DNA of 33,476 nt from Myxococcota bacterium (GCA_025453555.1 JALOQC010000008.1:1-33476), one strand, 5' to 3'. Positions 1 through 7,968 are shown, numbered from the stretch's first letter. A program made the numbers and translations. The notes: generated from the sequence alone by a model not told the origin.

Positions 1-1245
1 GCGTGGATGGCGAAGGTGGTCACCGCGCCGATGCCGTGGGCGCTCGCGTTCGGCTTCGGCTTGCCCATCGGGCTCGGCACCTTCGTCGGCCTGCGCGCGT
101 ACCGTGCGGTGCGCGACCGCGGCGGCGCGCTCGTCGCGCTCGTGTTCTACGTCGGATTCGTCGTGCTCTCCGACGTGATCGGCGCGCGCACCAGCGAGCT
201 CGGCGCGTGGTCGACGATGGGCAACGCGATGGTCGGCGACGTGGTGCTCTTGCAGATCACGTCGGTGCTCGGTCTGTCCGCGATCGGCTTCCTGCTCGCT
301 TCGGTCTCCGGGGTGATCGCGACCGCGCTCACGATCCGCGAGCCGCGCAGGATGCTTCCGTGGGCGGTGGCGGCAGCGACGCTGGTGCTCGGCGCGTACG
401 GCTTCGGCGCGTGGCGTCTCGACGCGGGGCGACCCGAAGGGCGGTCGGTGCGCGCTGCCGCGGTGACGACGGCGGTCGGGCTCGACGAGCGCGGGCTCCC
501 AGACGACGCGGTCTTGCTCGCGGCGGTGGACGAGCTCTTCACCCGCAGCGAGCGTGCGATCGAGCTCGGCGCGGAGCTCGTGGTCTGGAACGAGGCGGCG
601 GCGATGCTGCGCGCCGAGCACGAGGCGGACACGGTCGCGCGCGGTCGTGAGCTCGCGCGACGGAACGGCATCGAGCTCGTGATGGGGTACGCGGTGCTGG
701 TCGACGAGGACCCGTTCTCGTTCCGCAACGAGTACGTGTGGATCGATCGCGATGGCGAGCTGGTCGAGCGCTACGCGAAGCACCACCCGGTGCCGGGCGA
801 GCCTTCGATCCGAGGCGAGGAGCCGCTGCGCGTGCACGACCACGCGTACGGCAAAGCGGCGGGTGCGCTCTGTTACGACTACGACTTCCCCGCGATGGCG
901 CTGGAGCACGCGCGGCTCGGGGCGGACCTCGTGGTGGTGCCGTCGTCGGATTGGCGCGGCATCGACCCGTACCACACGGAGATGGCGCGAGTCCGCGCGA
1001 TCGAGGGTGGCTTCTCGGTGCTGCGTCCGGTGCGGTGGGCGGCCTCGGCGGGCTTCGACTCGCTCGGGCGCGTGCGCGGCTGGATGCCGGCGGAAGATAC
1101 GAGCGGCGTCATGGTGGTCTCGCTGCCGACGGAACGCGTCGACACGATCTACACGCGCGTCGGCGACGCGCCGATGGCGACGCTCGCGGGTGGGCTCGGA
1201 GTGTTCGCGCTCGCGCGGAGCGTGCGGCGCCGCCGGGCCTCGTGA
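1..1245 (+). CDS. Lnt-like apolipoprotein N-acyltransferase / carbon-nitrogen hydrolase, 5' end outside window
   Basis: The reading frame is open to the left edge, so the start probably lies upstream. An internal ATG sits at position 7, and residues are numbered from it. Hydrophobic segments near residues 11-28, 40-58 and 79-108, with another at about 117-137, look like the last membrane helices. A nitrilase-fold domain follows. The catalytic triad can be read as Glu196 in V-V-W-N-E, Lys258 in Y-A-K-H-H-P-V-P-G-E and Cys289 in A-L-C-Y-D-Y-D. The later S-S-D-W...A-R-V-R-A-I-E stretch also matches Lnt style. Known Lnt enzymes add the third acyl chain to outer-membrane lipoproteins in the inner membrane. 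That role suits a window full of lipoprotein genes, but the exact acyl acceptor is inferred. A different membrane nitrilase-family acyltransferase is possible. Confidence 0.8.
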   Translation, partial: AWMAKVVTAPMPWALAFGFGLPIGLGTFVGLRAYRAVRDRGGALVALVFYVGFVVLSDVIGARTSELGAWSTMGNAMVGDVVLLQITSVLGLSAIGFLLASVSGVIATALTIREPRRMLPWAVAAATLVLGAYGFGAWRLDAGRPEGRSVRAAAVTTAVGLDERGLPDDAVLLAAVDELFTRSERAIELGAELVVWNEAAAMLRAEHEADTVARGRELARRNGIELVMGYAVLVDEDPFSFRNEYVWIDRDGELVERYAKHHPVPGEPSIRGEEPLRVHDHAYGKAAGALCYDYDFPAMALEHARLGADLVVVPSSDWRGIDPYHTEMARVRAIEGGFSVLRPVRWAASAGFDSLGRVRGWMPAEDTSGVMVVSLPTERVDTIYTRVGDAPMATLAGGLGVFALARSVRRRRAS

Positions 1246-1251
1246 GCGAGC

Positions 1252-1294
1252 GAGCGAACGAGCGCAGGAATTTTGCGTTCGACGGCGTTCGCTC
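1252..1294 (+). terminator. Possible stem-loop between the Lnt-like gene and the next lipoprotein gene
   Basis: GAGCGAACG (1252-1260) and CGTTCGCTC (1286-1294) are perfectly complementary and are followed by TTTA. The loop is 25 nt and the T-run is short, so termination is uncertain. The 3' arm also overlaps a promoter candidate for the next gene. Confidence 0.3.
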
Positions 1295-1301
1295 TTTAGC
1301 G
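1273..1301 (+). promoter_or_regulatory. Candidate sigma70-type promoter of the 1309 lipoprotein gene
   Basis: TTGCGT (1273-1278), a 17-nt spacer and TTAGCG (1296-1301) precede the ATG by only 7 nt. This spacing would place transcription start at or next to the start codon (leaderless). The same layout is seen at 30217-30245. Confidence 0.35.
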
Positions 1302-1308
1302 TCGGCCC

Positions 1309-1848
1309 ATGCGCGCGCTGCCGATCCTCGCTCTGGCCCTCTTCTCCGGGTGCGTCTTCAACAACGTGAGCGCCGAAGAGAAGCTGCGCGACAGCGTGGT
1401 GGGGCTCAACGAAGAGATCCGCTGGAACCGCCTCGATCTGGCGACGGCGCGCGTGGCGCCTGAGTTCCGCGGGGAGTTCCGACGCACGCACGCGGACTGG
1501 CACCGCGGCTTCGAGCTCGCGGATCACGAGATCATCGACGTGCAGACCGCGGGCGAGGATCGGGAGCGCGCGACCAGCTTCGTGACGTTCCGCTGGTACG
1601 ACATGCGCACGATGCTGCTCGCCGAGACGACGGTGAAGCAGGAGTGGCGCCGCACCATCAACGGCTACTGGCTGATCTCCGAGGCGGTGACGGATGGCAA
1701 TTCGCGTCTGCTCGAGATCCCCGAGCGCCTTCGCGCGGAGGAGCCGGAGGAGGGCGAGCCGACCGAGGAGACCACGTCGTCCGAAGAGGACGCGGCGAGC
1801 GCGCGACGCACGACCGAGACGTCGACCACCGTGGCTTCGCTCGACTGA
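1309..1848 (+). CDS. Small predicted lipoprotein, SnoaL/NTF2-like in appearance
   Basis: This 179-residue protein has a short signal peptide with lipobox L-F-S-G-C (Cys15), so it is probably lipidated and exported. Residues about 25-135 contain E-E-I-R-W-N-R-L-D, a W-H-R-G-F segment, and a V-T-F-R-W-Y-D ... V-K-Q-E-W-R ... G-Y-W-L-I strand pattern. That pattern resembles small NTF2-like or DUF4440-like folds, judged by eye only. The last 40 residues are acidic and rich in Thr, Ser and Glu, without obvious structure. No function can be assigned. It follows the Lnt-like gene on the same strand but has its own candidate promoter. No Shine-Dalgarno sequence is evident before the ATG. Confidence 0.75.
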   Translation: MRALPILALALFSGCVFNNVSAEEKLRDSVVGLNEEIRWNRLDLATARVAPEFRGEFRRTHADWHRGFELADHEIIDVQTAGEDRERATSFVTFRWYDMRTMLLAETTVKQEWRRTINGYWLISEAVTDGNSRLLEIPERLRAEEPEEGEPTEETTSSEEDAASARRTTETSTTVASLD

Positions 1849-1930
1849 GCTCGGTCGGCTCGTCGACGTCGTCGTTCGTCGTTCGTCGGCTCACGCTCGA
1901 TCCGCGCCTCGCCCTCGCTCGTCGGCTCGC

Positions 1931-2737
1931 TCACCGTCGCGTGCCGTCGAGGCCGCCGTAGCTCGCGAAGAGCGGCAGGATCCAACCGGACGCGAGCCCG
2001 ATCAGCGCGCCCACGATCACGTCGCTGACGTGGTGTCTACGCGCGAAGAGACGCAGGAGTGACGTGGTGGTCGCGATCGTGGTCAACGTCGCGCACGCGA
2101 TCGCGCCGCCGAGGCGTCGCTCGCCGTAGATCGGCGCGTGACGGTGCGCGGTGCAGGAGAGCGCGGCCGCGGTGAAGGTCGTCGACGCGTGGCCGCTCGG
2201 GAAGCTGCGGTTCGCGTCACTCTGCCGGCACGGCTCGGTGCTTCTGTCGGCGGTTGACCCCGCCGACTCGACGGAACCGTCGTGCTCGCACGGCGGTCGG
2301 CGGCGCCGAAGCCCGTACTTCAGCGTCGTGAGCAGCAGGCTCGCGACCGCGAAGCTCCGCACCGTGACCACGGCGAGCTGACCGGCGAAGCCTTCGTGAT
2401 CACGCCACGCCACGAAGGGCTCGACGAAGACCGGACCGAGCACGGCCGCGCCGATCATCAAGAGGTCGCTCGTGAGCGAGAGCCGACGACGTCGCTCGCG
2501 TGGCGGCGTCATGGTGGCGAGCATCGCGTGATCGACGGGCCCGATCGCGGTCCATCCAGGCTCTTCGTCGTTCACCGCGAGCGCGATCGTGAGCGCGCCC
2601 GCGAACCCGACCGCGGACACGCCAGCGTCCCAGCCGTTCGCGCGGCGCCAGTCCTCGTGCCACTCCAGGCGCTGCGCGTGCGCGGACGGCGCGAAGACGA
2701 ACGCGAGAGCGAACGCGGTCAGTACACCCGCCCGCAA
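1931..2737 (-). CDS. PAP2-family phosphatase (phosphatidic acid phosphatase type 2)
   Basis: All three PAP2 motifs are present: K-x6-R-P at Lys140-Pro148, P-S-G-H at 180-183, and R-x5-H-x3-D at Arg229-His235-Asp239. The usual Ser before that Arg is Leu here. The family removes phosphate from lipid phosphates or isoprenyl diphosphates at the membrane or periplasm. Hydrophobic segments lie at about 38-55, 91-110, 121-138, 208-225 and 240-258. I chose the TTG at 2737 because it opens a good signal peptide (M-R-A-G-V-L ... S-A-H-A-Q) and no ATG or GTG is available nearby in frame; the start is still uncertain. The start codon lies inside one arm of the 35-bp inverted repeat at 2721-2885. Residues about 155-165 (S-V-E-S-A-G-S-T-A-D-R) are encoded by a palindromic element found elsewhere in the window. 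Confidence 0.82.
   Translation of the reverse strand: MRAGVLTAFALAFVFAPSAHAQRLEWHEDWRRANGWDAGVSAVGFAGALTIALAVNDEEPGWTAIGPVDHAMLATMTPPRERRRRLSLTSDLLMIGAAVLGPVFVEPFVAWRDHEGFAGQLAVVTVRSFAVASLLLTTLKYGLRRRRPPCEHDGSVESAGSTADRSTEPCRQSDANRSFPSGHASTTFTAAALSCTAHRHAPIYGERRLGGAIACATLTTIATTTSLLRLFARRHHVSDVIVGALIGLASGWILPLFASYGGLDGTRR
2246..2267 (-). repeat. Palindromic element copy 4, inside the PAP2 coding sequence
   Basis: On the minus strand this reads GTCGGCGG, GGTCAA, CCGCCGAC. It is identical to the copies at 12933, 12966 and 24352 except for one loop base (A for G). It adds S-A-G-S-T-A-D to the protein between PAP2 motifs 1 and 2, in the same reading phase as the copy in the DUF4863 gene. Confidence 0.75.
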
Positions 2738-2885
2738 GTTCGATCCGGGTTGCCGTGGATGATCGGCGAGGAGGTCGTTTGCCGCGCCGACGATGGACAG
2801 GCCATAGCCTATTCGAGGAGGTCGGCGAGCGAGGTCCAGGTCGAGGGCCGCGGCAACCCGGATCGAACTTGCGGGCGGGTGTACT
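2721..2885. repeat. Perfect 35-bp inverted repeat flanking a 95-bp core, at the PAP2 gene start
   Basis: The left arm (2721-2755) and right arm (2851-2885) are exact reverse complements over 35 bases. One mismatch and two further pairs follow on the inner side. The 95-bp core contains a short A/T-rich island (around 2806-2815) but no gene. The left arm includes the predicted TTG start and first codons of PAP2. The right arm carries the same bases facing the other way, where the reading frame stops after 14 codons. No flanking target-site duplication is visible. It may be a MITE-like insertion, an invertible segment, or a long RNA hairpin that hides the PAP2 start if transcription comes from the kinase gene. 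Confidence 0.9.
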
Positions 2886-3024
2886 CGCGCCGTGCGCACG
2901 GCGCGGACGGTAGCAGAAGCGCGTGGGCGTGCAGTTCGCGTCGAGGGCGTGCTCGGCCGCGAGCGCGCTGACGCCTCGAACGCGTCTTCTGAGGTCGAAG
3001 GCGCTCGAGTCGATCGAGCGCCGA

Positions 3025-4398
3025 TCAGGCCGCGACGGCACCGAGCGCGGCCGCAAACGCGCGCGCATCGGAGGGGCGCGCGTCGGGATCCTTCGCGAGC
3101 GCGGCGCCGAGCAGCGCGTCGAGCTCCGCCGGCAGCGGACGCGGGGCGAGCTGGCTCGCGGGGAGGGCGGGCTCGCTGAGCAGTCGGTGGTACGCGCGCG
3201 CGACGGTGGGCTCGAGGAAGGGCGGCGCGCCGGTGACCATCTCGTAGAGCGTGGCGGCGAGCCCGTACACGTCCGTGCGCACGTCGAGGGCGTCGCCGCG
3301 CGCTTGCTCGGGCGACATGTAGAGCGGGGTGCCGACCGCGGCGCCCGTCACCGTGATGCGCGACGAGAGCGCGTCGTCGATCGGCTTGGCGAGGCCGAAG
3401 TCGAGGAGCACCGCACGCTCGCCTCGCGCGTCGCGGGCGAGGAAGACGTTGGCGGGCTTCACGTCGCGGTGGAGCAGCCCCGCGTCGTGCGCCGCCGCGA
3501 GCGCGCTCGCGATCTCGCGCGCGATCGTGCTCGCCTCCGCCCACTCGAGGCTGCCGCGTTTGCGGAGCCGATCTTCGAGCGTCTCGCCTTCGAGCCGATC
3601 CATCACGAGGAAGTCGAGGCTGCCGTGCTCGAAGGTGTGTCGATCGAAGTCGTGCACCGCCACGATGCCGGGATGACCGAGCGCGCTCGCGGCGCGCGCC
3701 TCGCGCTCGAAGCGTCTGAGCGCGTCCACCGAGAGGCGTGCGTCGGGGAGCATCGTCTTGAGCGCGTAGCGGCGACCGGTCCGAACGTGCCGCACGTCGT
3801 AGACGTGGCCCATCCCGCCCGCGCCGAGGAATCCTTCGACCGACCAGGTCCCCGCGAGCACCAGCCCGAGGGGCAGCGTGCCGGACGGGAGGGCGCCGAC
3901 CTGCGCGGGAACGACGCGAGCGATCGGTGACACCGCGCTGGCGACTCGGGTATCGGCCAACGCGCGTGCCGATCGGTCCGTCGTCGACGTCTCCGAGAGA
4001 TCGTCGACGAGCACCCCACGCGAGGCCGCGTCGAGCACGAGCAGCTCCGCCGCGTGGCGCGAGATCGAGAGCGCCTCCGCCACCGCTTCGGCGCTCACGT
4101 GGGGATGCTGCCGCGCGAATGCGGCGAGCTCGCGGAGCTTGGCGAGCCGTCGCTGCGTGCGGATGCCCTGCGCGAGCAGGAGCAGCCCGATCAGGAAAGG
4201 CGCCGCGCCGCCCGCGAGCGCGCACGTGAAGCCCGCGCGGCGATCGGGTGCGGTCTCCCCGATGGTGGTGAGCACGCCCCCGATCACGCCCCAGAAACCT
4301 CCGAAGAGGATCAGCGCGATGCCGCCCACGAGCAGCGCGACCCAGCGGAAGCCGAGCTTCTTGTCGGTCGCGGCCCAAGCCGTGATGGACACCTGCAC
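3025..4398 (-). CDS. Membrane-anchored Ser/Thr protein kinase (Hanks type)
   Basis: The 457-residue protein has two membrane helices near its N-terminus (about 18-44 and 58-77). An intervening region (about 85-180) contains a helix-turn-helix-like stretch, A-E-A-L-S-I-S-R-H-A-A-E. The kinase domain runs from about 184 to the end. Readable kinase features are the glycine loop G-A-G-G-M-G (192-197), Lys214 in A-L-K-T-M-L, catalytic H-R-D-V-K-P-A-N (310-317), D-F-G (333-335) and G-T-P-L-Y-M-S-P-E-Q (356-365). All catalytic residues are intact. Helices in front of the kinase are the reverse of the common PknB layout, in which one helix follows it. The start is GTG, with TATCCT six nt upstream and no Shine-Dalgarno sequence, suggesting a leaderless transcript. 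The substrate is unknown. Confidence 0.92.
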   Translation of the reverse strand: MQVSITAWAATDKKLGFRWVALLVGGIALILFGGFWGVIGGVLTTIGETAPDRRAGFTCALAGGAAPFLIGLLLLAQGIRTQRRLAKLRELAAFARQHPHVSAEAVAEALSISRHAAELLVLDAASRGVLVDDLSETSTTDRSARALADTRVASAVSPIARVVPAQVGALPSGTLPLGLVLAGTWSVEGFLGAGGMGHVYDVRHVRTGRRYALKTMLPDARLSVDALRRFEREARAASALGHPGIVAVHDFDRHTFEHGSLDFLVMDRLEGETLEDRLRKRGSLEWAEASTIAREIASALAAAHDAGLLHRDVKPANVFLARDARGERAVLLDFGLAKPIDDALSSRITVTGAAVGTPLYMSPEQARGDALDVRTDVYGLAATLYEMVTGAPPFLEPTVARAYHRLLSEPALPASQLAPRPLPAELDALLGAALAKDPDARPSDARAFAAALGAVAA

Positions 4399-4404
4399 GC
4401 GCGC

Positions 4405-4410
4405 AGGATA
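4405..4410 (-). promoter_or_regulatory. Candidate -10 element (TATCCT) of the kinase gene, leaderless layout
   Basis: TATCCT on the minus strand ends 6 nt before the GTG start at 4398, so transcription would begin at the start codon. No convincing -35 hexamer is visible. Confidence 0.35.
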
Positions 4411-4510
4411 CGCCGAGCCGCGGGCCCGGCTTCCTCACGCGCGCGATTCGAGCGGTGGTCGCGGCGCACGCCCCGCGACCGCCCGCGCGGCTTCGTCGCA
4501 GTGTCGCCGC

Positions 4511-4810
4511 TCAACGACGCTCGCAGGCTTCGAGCGCCGCCAGATCCGGGGCGTCGCGCATGCACTTCAGCTCCGTGACCCAGGGCATGCGCCCGAATCG
4601 TGGTGGCGTCGCCGCGGCCTGCAGACACTCCGTGCGCGCCGGCTCCGGGTACGCGCGTCCCGTCGCGGCGGCGGTCACCGCCGCGACGTTGTCGCAGACC
4701 GACTCCGGCGAGGGTGGCGAGAGCCAACCGATCCAGAAGATGCCGCCCGCGAGGAGCAGCAACCCGACGAGCGAACCCAACACGATTCCGATGATCTTCA
4801 AGGCCTTCAT
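4511..4810 (-). CDS. Small single-pass membrane protein, function unknown
   Basis: This 99-residue protein has one strong hydrophobic helix (about 5-30) and a C-terminal domain with four cysteines (39, 62, 83 and 96), which could form two disulfides outside the membrane. The domain pattern C-D-N-V-A ... E-C-L-Q-A-A ... L-K-C-M-R-D-A-P ... L-E-A-C resembles other small Cys-containing myxobacterial proteins, but I do not recognise a named family. The ATG start is well supported by GGAGAG about 8 nt upstream. It lies upstream of the kinase on the same strand with about 110 nt between them. A direct repeat (TCGACCGATCG at 4855 and 4868) sits in its upstream region. Confidence 0.7.
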   Translation of the reverse strand: MKALKIIGIVLGSLVGLLLLAGGIFWIGWLSPPSPESVCDNVAAVTAAATGRAYPEPARTECLQAAATPPRFGRMPWVTELKCMRDAPDLAALEACERR

Positions 4811-5121
4811 GACACGTCTCTCCGTGGAGCACGGGTTGGCTCGTCGTTCGCAGATCGACCGATCGCGTCGACCGATCGTCTCGCTCGCGCCGAACGCGAA
4901 CGCGCGAATCGATGGGGATCGATCGCGGACGACGATGGCGACGCGTGGCTCCGACCGCGTCGCGCGAGTTCCTTGGAGGGGCTGTCGCCAGGCCCTCCCA
5001 CGGGGCGTGAAGCCCCGATGGGGCCTCCCACGAGCCTCCGCGCGCTGGGCTCGCTGCGCGCCGTCCAGTAGGGCGGCTTGCGAATCGGCTGACCCTGCTT
5101 TCAGGGGCACGACGAACGCGA
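4811..5121. other. Intergenic stretch with small repeats and a stem-loop, no gene seen
   Basis: I see no credible coding region here. Two 11-bp direct repeats (TCGACCGATCG, 4855-4865 and 4868-4878, 13-bp period) lie upstream of the 4810 start and could be an operator. Further right is a short hairpin, GGGGC-GTGAA-GCCCC (5002-5016), flanked by similar G-CCTCCCACG copies at about 4992 and 5032. It lies downstream of the 5664 lipoprotein gene and may act as its terminator. Confidence 0.5.
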
Positions 5122-5664
5122 TCACGCGCTCGGGCGCAGCGACCCGCAGATCTCGCGCAGCAGCTCGAGCCGCTCGCGCGGTCCGGTGCACTTCACGCTC
5201 TTGCCGGCCGCGAAGGTGTGCACGGTCTGCAGCACCCCGCGCGGCGCGAGCACGATCTCGAACGCACCCTCGCGCTCGTTCGCTTCGGCCACCGTGCCGC
5301 CGAGCATCGTCGCCGAGCGTTGCGCGCCGTCGAGGGTGTCCTCCGAGAAGCCCATCACCTGCACGTTGATCTCGTGCAGACCCCCGAGCGGCAGCGAGTA
5401 GGTCGTGCTCGCTGCGCTCGCCTGGAGCGTGCGCGCGCCTTCGGGGATCTTCAGGGCGACGCCCATGTCCGCGACCATGACGTCGGCGAGCGCGATCGCG
5501 GCCGGCGGCTCCGGGGTGCGCGCGGCGGCCGCCTCCACGGCGGCGCGCGTCTCCTCCGCACCCTCGCGCATCGCGCGCTCGAAGGCTTCGCGGTCCGCGT
5601 CCGATCGTCCGCAGCCGATCGCGAGCGCCATCAAGATCCCCAACTTCACGAGCTTGCCAGTCAT
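5122..5664 (-). CDS. Predicted lipoprotein, function unknown
   Basis: This 180-residue protein has a signal peptide with lipobox L-A-I-G-C (Cys18). Residues about 22-50 form an Ala/Glu/Arg-rich helix, possibly a coiled coil. The rest looks like a compact alpha/beta domain (V-M-V-A-D-M-G-V-A-L-K-I-P-E-G ... I-N-V-Q-V-M-G-F ... G-A-F-E-I-V-L-A) with two late cysteines (in V-K-C-T and E-I-C-G). I do not recognise the family. The ATG is well chosen: GAGGAGAGAA lies about 6 nt upstream. Three phased GATCAA repeats sit upstream at 5746-5771. Confidence 0.75.
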   Translation of the reverse strand: MTGKLVKLGILMALAIGCGRSDADREAFERAMREGAEETRAAVEAAAARTPEPPAAIALADVMVADMGVALKIPEGARTLQASAASTTYSLPLGGLHEINVQVMGFSEDTLDGAQRSATMLGGTVAEANEREGAFEIVLAPRGVLQTVHTFAAGKSVKCTGPRERLELLREICGSLRPSA

Positions 5665-5745
5665 GCGTTCTCTCCTCGTTCGCCTGCGGTGCTCCGCAGC
5701 GCGAGGAGGTCTACGCGGGGCCTCGCGTTCGCCCCCGTGAAAGGG

Positions 5746-5771
5746 GATCAAACCCGATCAAACGCGATCAA
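5746..5771. repeat. Three GATCAA copies at 10-bp spacing upstream of the 5664 lipoprotein gene
   Basis: GATCAA occurs at 5746, 5756 and 5766, exactly one helical turn apart and 82-107 nt upstream of the start codon. The phasing suggests a protein-binding site, but nothing identifies the protein. Confidence 0.5.
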
Positions 5772-5887
5772 GCCCGGTCGAGCGCTCGAGCTCGAGCGAC
5801 GCGTGCGTCACGAGGTACGCGCCGCGATCGGCTCCGTGCGTCGATCGACCGAGCGCAGGGAGTGTTCGCGCACGTCGCCGCCGCCGC

Positions 5888-7936
5888 TCAGATCGGCTCG
5901 ACCGTGGCGCGCGGGTCGAGGCGGTAGCCGCCTTCGACCGTCTCGAGCACCGCCGCGAGCCCGAGCTTGCGCAACGTCGACACCGCGACGCGCACGCGCT
6001 GCATCCCCGCCTCCGCGCTCACGCGTTCGCCCGGCCAGCCGGCGGCGAGGAGCGCATCCCACGGCAGCGCGGTGCTCCCGTGCGCGTCGACGAGCGCGCG
6101 CATCACGCCGCGCAGCGACTTTCGGGTCCCGAGCTCCACGCGCTCTCCGTCCAGCTCGATCACGCTCGTGTCGATCGCGACGCGCAGCGACATGCGCTCG
6201 TCGCGCGGCGTCAACTCCGCCAGCAAGCGGGCGTCGCCGAGTCGCTCCGCGAGCCGTCGCGCGCGATTCGTGCCCGCCGCCCCGTCGCGCACGACGTGTA
6301 GGCGCGCGAGCGACGCGAGATCGCCGAGCGCCTCCGCCTCCCCGACCAGCTCACCGGCCGCACGAAGCGACGCGTCGTCGCCGAGCTGAGCGAGCACCAC
6401 CCGCGCCCCGAGCCGGACGAGTCGATCTCCCGAGAGCGCGCGTCGGGCGGCCACCCGCGCAGCCTCGGCGTCGCGCGCGCGAAGCGCCTCTGCGCGCACG
6501 AGCGCACCCGAGGCATCGTCCGGCAACGCGTCGAGCCACTCGCTCGGATCTTCGCCGCGCGCCACCGCGAGCTCGACCCCCGCGCGCGCGACCGATCCGC
6601 GCGGGTCGCCCTCGAGCTCCCGCGCGTGCGGCGCCGCGAGCTTCGCGATCAGCAGCCGTGCTCGAGCCAGCTCGCGCTCCGCGCGAGGCAGATCGCCGAG
6701 CCGCAGCTGCACGCGCGCCGCGATCGCGCTCGCCTCCGCGAGGAGCCCGAGGTCCGCGCCCGAGCGCGCCGAGCGATCGAGCGTGGGCTCGAGACGGGAG
6801 GCGAGCGCGTGCAGCGGACCGCGCACGAGCAGCAGCGGCGCGAGCCCGATCAAGCCGCGCAGGGCGGTCTCGGCTTCGTGCGAGCCGGGCGCGTGCCGCG
6901 CGCGCAGGCGGTCGAGCGCCGCGAGCAGGTTCTCGCGCTCGGCGAGGCGTGCATCGAGCATCGCCGCGCCGTCCCACGCGGTCTCGAAGAGCCGCGCGAA
7001 GTGCTCGGCGTGACGTGTCTCGGCCGCGCGAACGAGCGCTTCGTCGCCGCGGGCGCGCACGAACACCGCGAACGTCCGCAGCAGATCGAGGCGGCTCCCG
7101 TCGGCCTGCAACAACGACCGATCGCGGAGCTCCTGCAGCACGTCGAGCAGCGGCGGCGCCGGCGGGTCGAGGCGCACCACGGCCTCCGCGGTGTCCACGT
7201 CGAAGCCTCCCGCGAACACCGTGAGCTGCGCGAGCGCCTCGCGTTCGGGCAGATCCAGCGAAGCCCACGACGCCTCGAACGCCGCGTCGAGCCCACGCGC
7301 GCGTTCACCGCGCACCGCGAGCGCGCTCGGCGTCTCGTCGAGGCGACGCGAGAGCGCGGCGAGGCCGAGCACGCGCGTTCGGGCAGCCGCGAGCTCGATC
7401 GCGAGCGGCAGGCCGTCGAGCTGCTTCGCGATCGTGTGGAGCCACGGTCGCTCCGCGTCGTTCGCGCCGCGTCCCCGCACCCGCACGAGCCACGCGTCGA
7501 GCAGCTCCGCCGCCTCGTCGTCGGACAACGGGCCGAGCTCGACGAGCACCTCTTCTACCAGGCCGAGACGGCGCCGCGAGGTCACGAGGAGCGGCGCGTC
7601 CACGAGCTGTGCGAGCTCCGCGACGAAGCTCGGCGGGACGTCGTCCGCGTCGTCGAGCACGAGCCCGCGCGGTGATCGGACGAGCGTGCTCGCGACCGCG
7701 CCGCGCACCTCGGCGCTCGCGGCGACCCCGAGCGCGATCGCGAGCACGTCCCACGCGCGGTCCGCGTCGTCGATCCCTCGCAGCGGTACCGTCGTGCACG
7801 GCTCGTCGAGACGCGCCGCGAGCCGGCTCTTGCCCACGCCTGCGGGGCCGAGGAGCGTGATCAGCGCGCCGGGCACCCACCGCTGTCGCAGCTCGACGCG
7901 CTCGCGCGCGCGTCCGACGAAGGGTGCCTCGGCCAC
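5888..7936 (-). CDS. STAND-type ATPase regulator with C-terminal winged helix-turn-helix
   Basis: This 682-residue protein opens with an NB-ARC/AAA-like NTPase. Walker A is G-P-A-G-V-G-K-S (30-37), Walker B is L-V-L-D-D (about 92-96), V-T-S-R-R-R lies near 117, and G-L-P-L-A-I-E-L-A is characteristic of LuxR/AfsR-type STAND proteins. The long middle (about 300-590) is alpha-helical and TPR-like. The last 80 residues (W-D-A-L-L-A-A-G-W-P ... R-V-R-V-A-V-S-T-L-R-K-L ... V-E-G-G-Y-R-L-D-P) match the OmpR/PhoB-type winged helix. In AfsR/SARP proteins this domain is usually N-terminal, so the order here is reversed. It is probably a cytoplasmic signal-dependent transcription factor. The start is GTG with TATGCT six nt before it, suggesting a leaderless transcript. 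Four 11-bp repeats lie just upstream, suggesting autoregulation. Confidence 0.88.
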   Translation of the reverse strand: MAEAPFVGRARERVELRQRWVPGALITLLGPAGVGKSRLAARLDEPCTTVPLRGIDDADRAWDVLAIALGVAASAEVRGAVASTLVRSPRGLVLDDADDVPPSFVAELAQLVDAPLLVTSRRRLGLVEEVLVELGPLSDDEAAELLDAWLVRVRGRGANDAERPWLHTIAKQLDGLPLAIELAAARTRVLGLAALSRRLDETPSALAVRGERARGLDAAFEASWASLDLPEREALAQLTVFAGGFDVDTAEAVVRLDPPAPPLLDVLQELRDRSLLQADGSRLDLLRTFAVFVRARGDEALVRAAETRHAEHFARLFETAWDGAAMLDARLAERENLLAALDRLRARHAPGSHEAETALRGLIGLAPLLLVRGPLHALASRLEPTLDRSARSGADLGLLAEASAIAARVQLRLGDLPRAERELARARLLIAKLAAPHARELEGDPRGSVARAGVELAVARGEDPSEWLDALPDDASGALVRAEALRARDAEAARVAARRALSGDRLVRLGARVVLAQLGDDASLRAAGELVGEAEALGDLASLARLHVVRDGAAGTNRARRLAERLGDARLLAELTPRDERMSLRVAIDTSVIELDGERVELGTRKSLRGVMRALVDAHGSTALPWDALLAAGWPGERVSAEAGMQRVRVAVSTLRKLGLAAVLETVEGGYRLDPRATVEPI

Positions 7937-7942
7937 GCGCGG

Positions 7943-7948
7943 AGCATA
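7943..7948 (-). promoter_or_regulatory. Candidate -10 element (TATGCT) of the STAND regulator, leaderless layout
   Basis: TATGCT on the minus strand ends 6 nt before the GTG at 7936. The -35 region is not consensus-like, as might be expected of an activator-dependent promoter. Confidence 0.4.
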
Positions 7949-7968
7949 CCGTCGCGCGCGGTGGCGTG

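Noticed and set aside
2736..2760. tRNA-like T-loop (GTTCGATCC) in the inverted repeat
   Set aside because: No acceptor, D or anticodon arms can be built around it.
2738..4438. A long minus-strand extension of the PAP2 frame through the kinase gene
   Set aside because: It lies in another frame of an unmistakable kinase and reads as Arg/Ala-rich shadow sequence; only the part after 2737 is PAP2.
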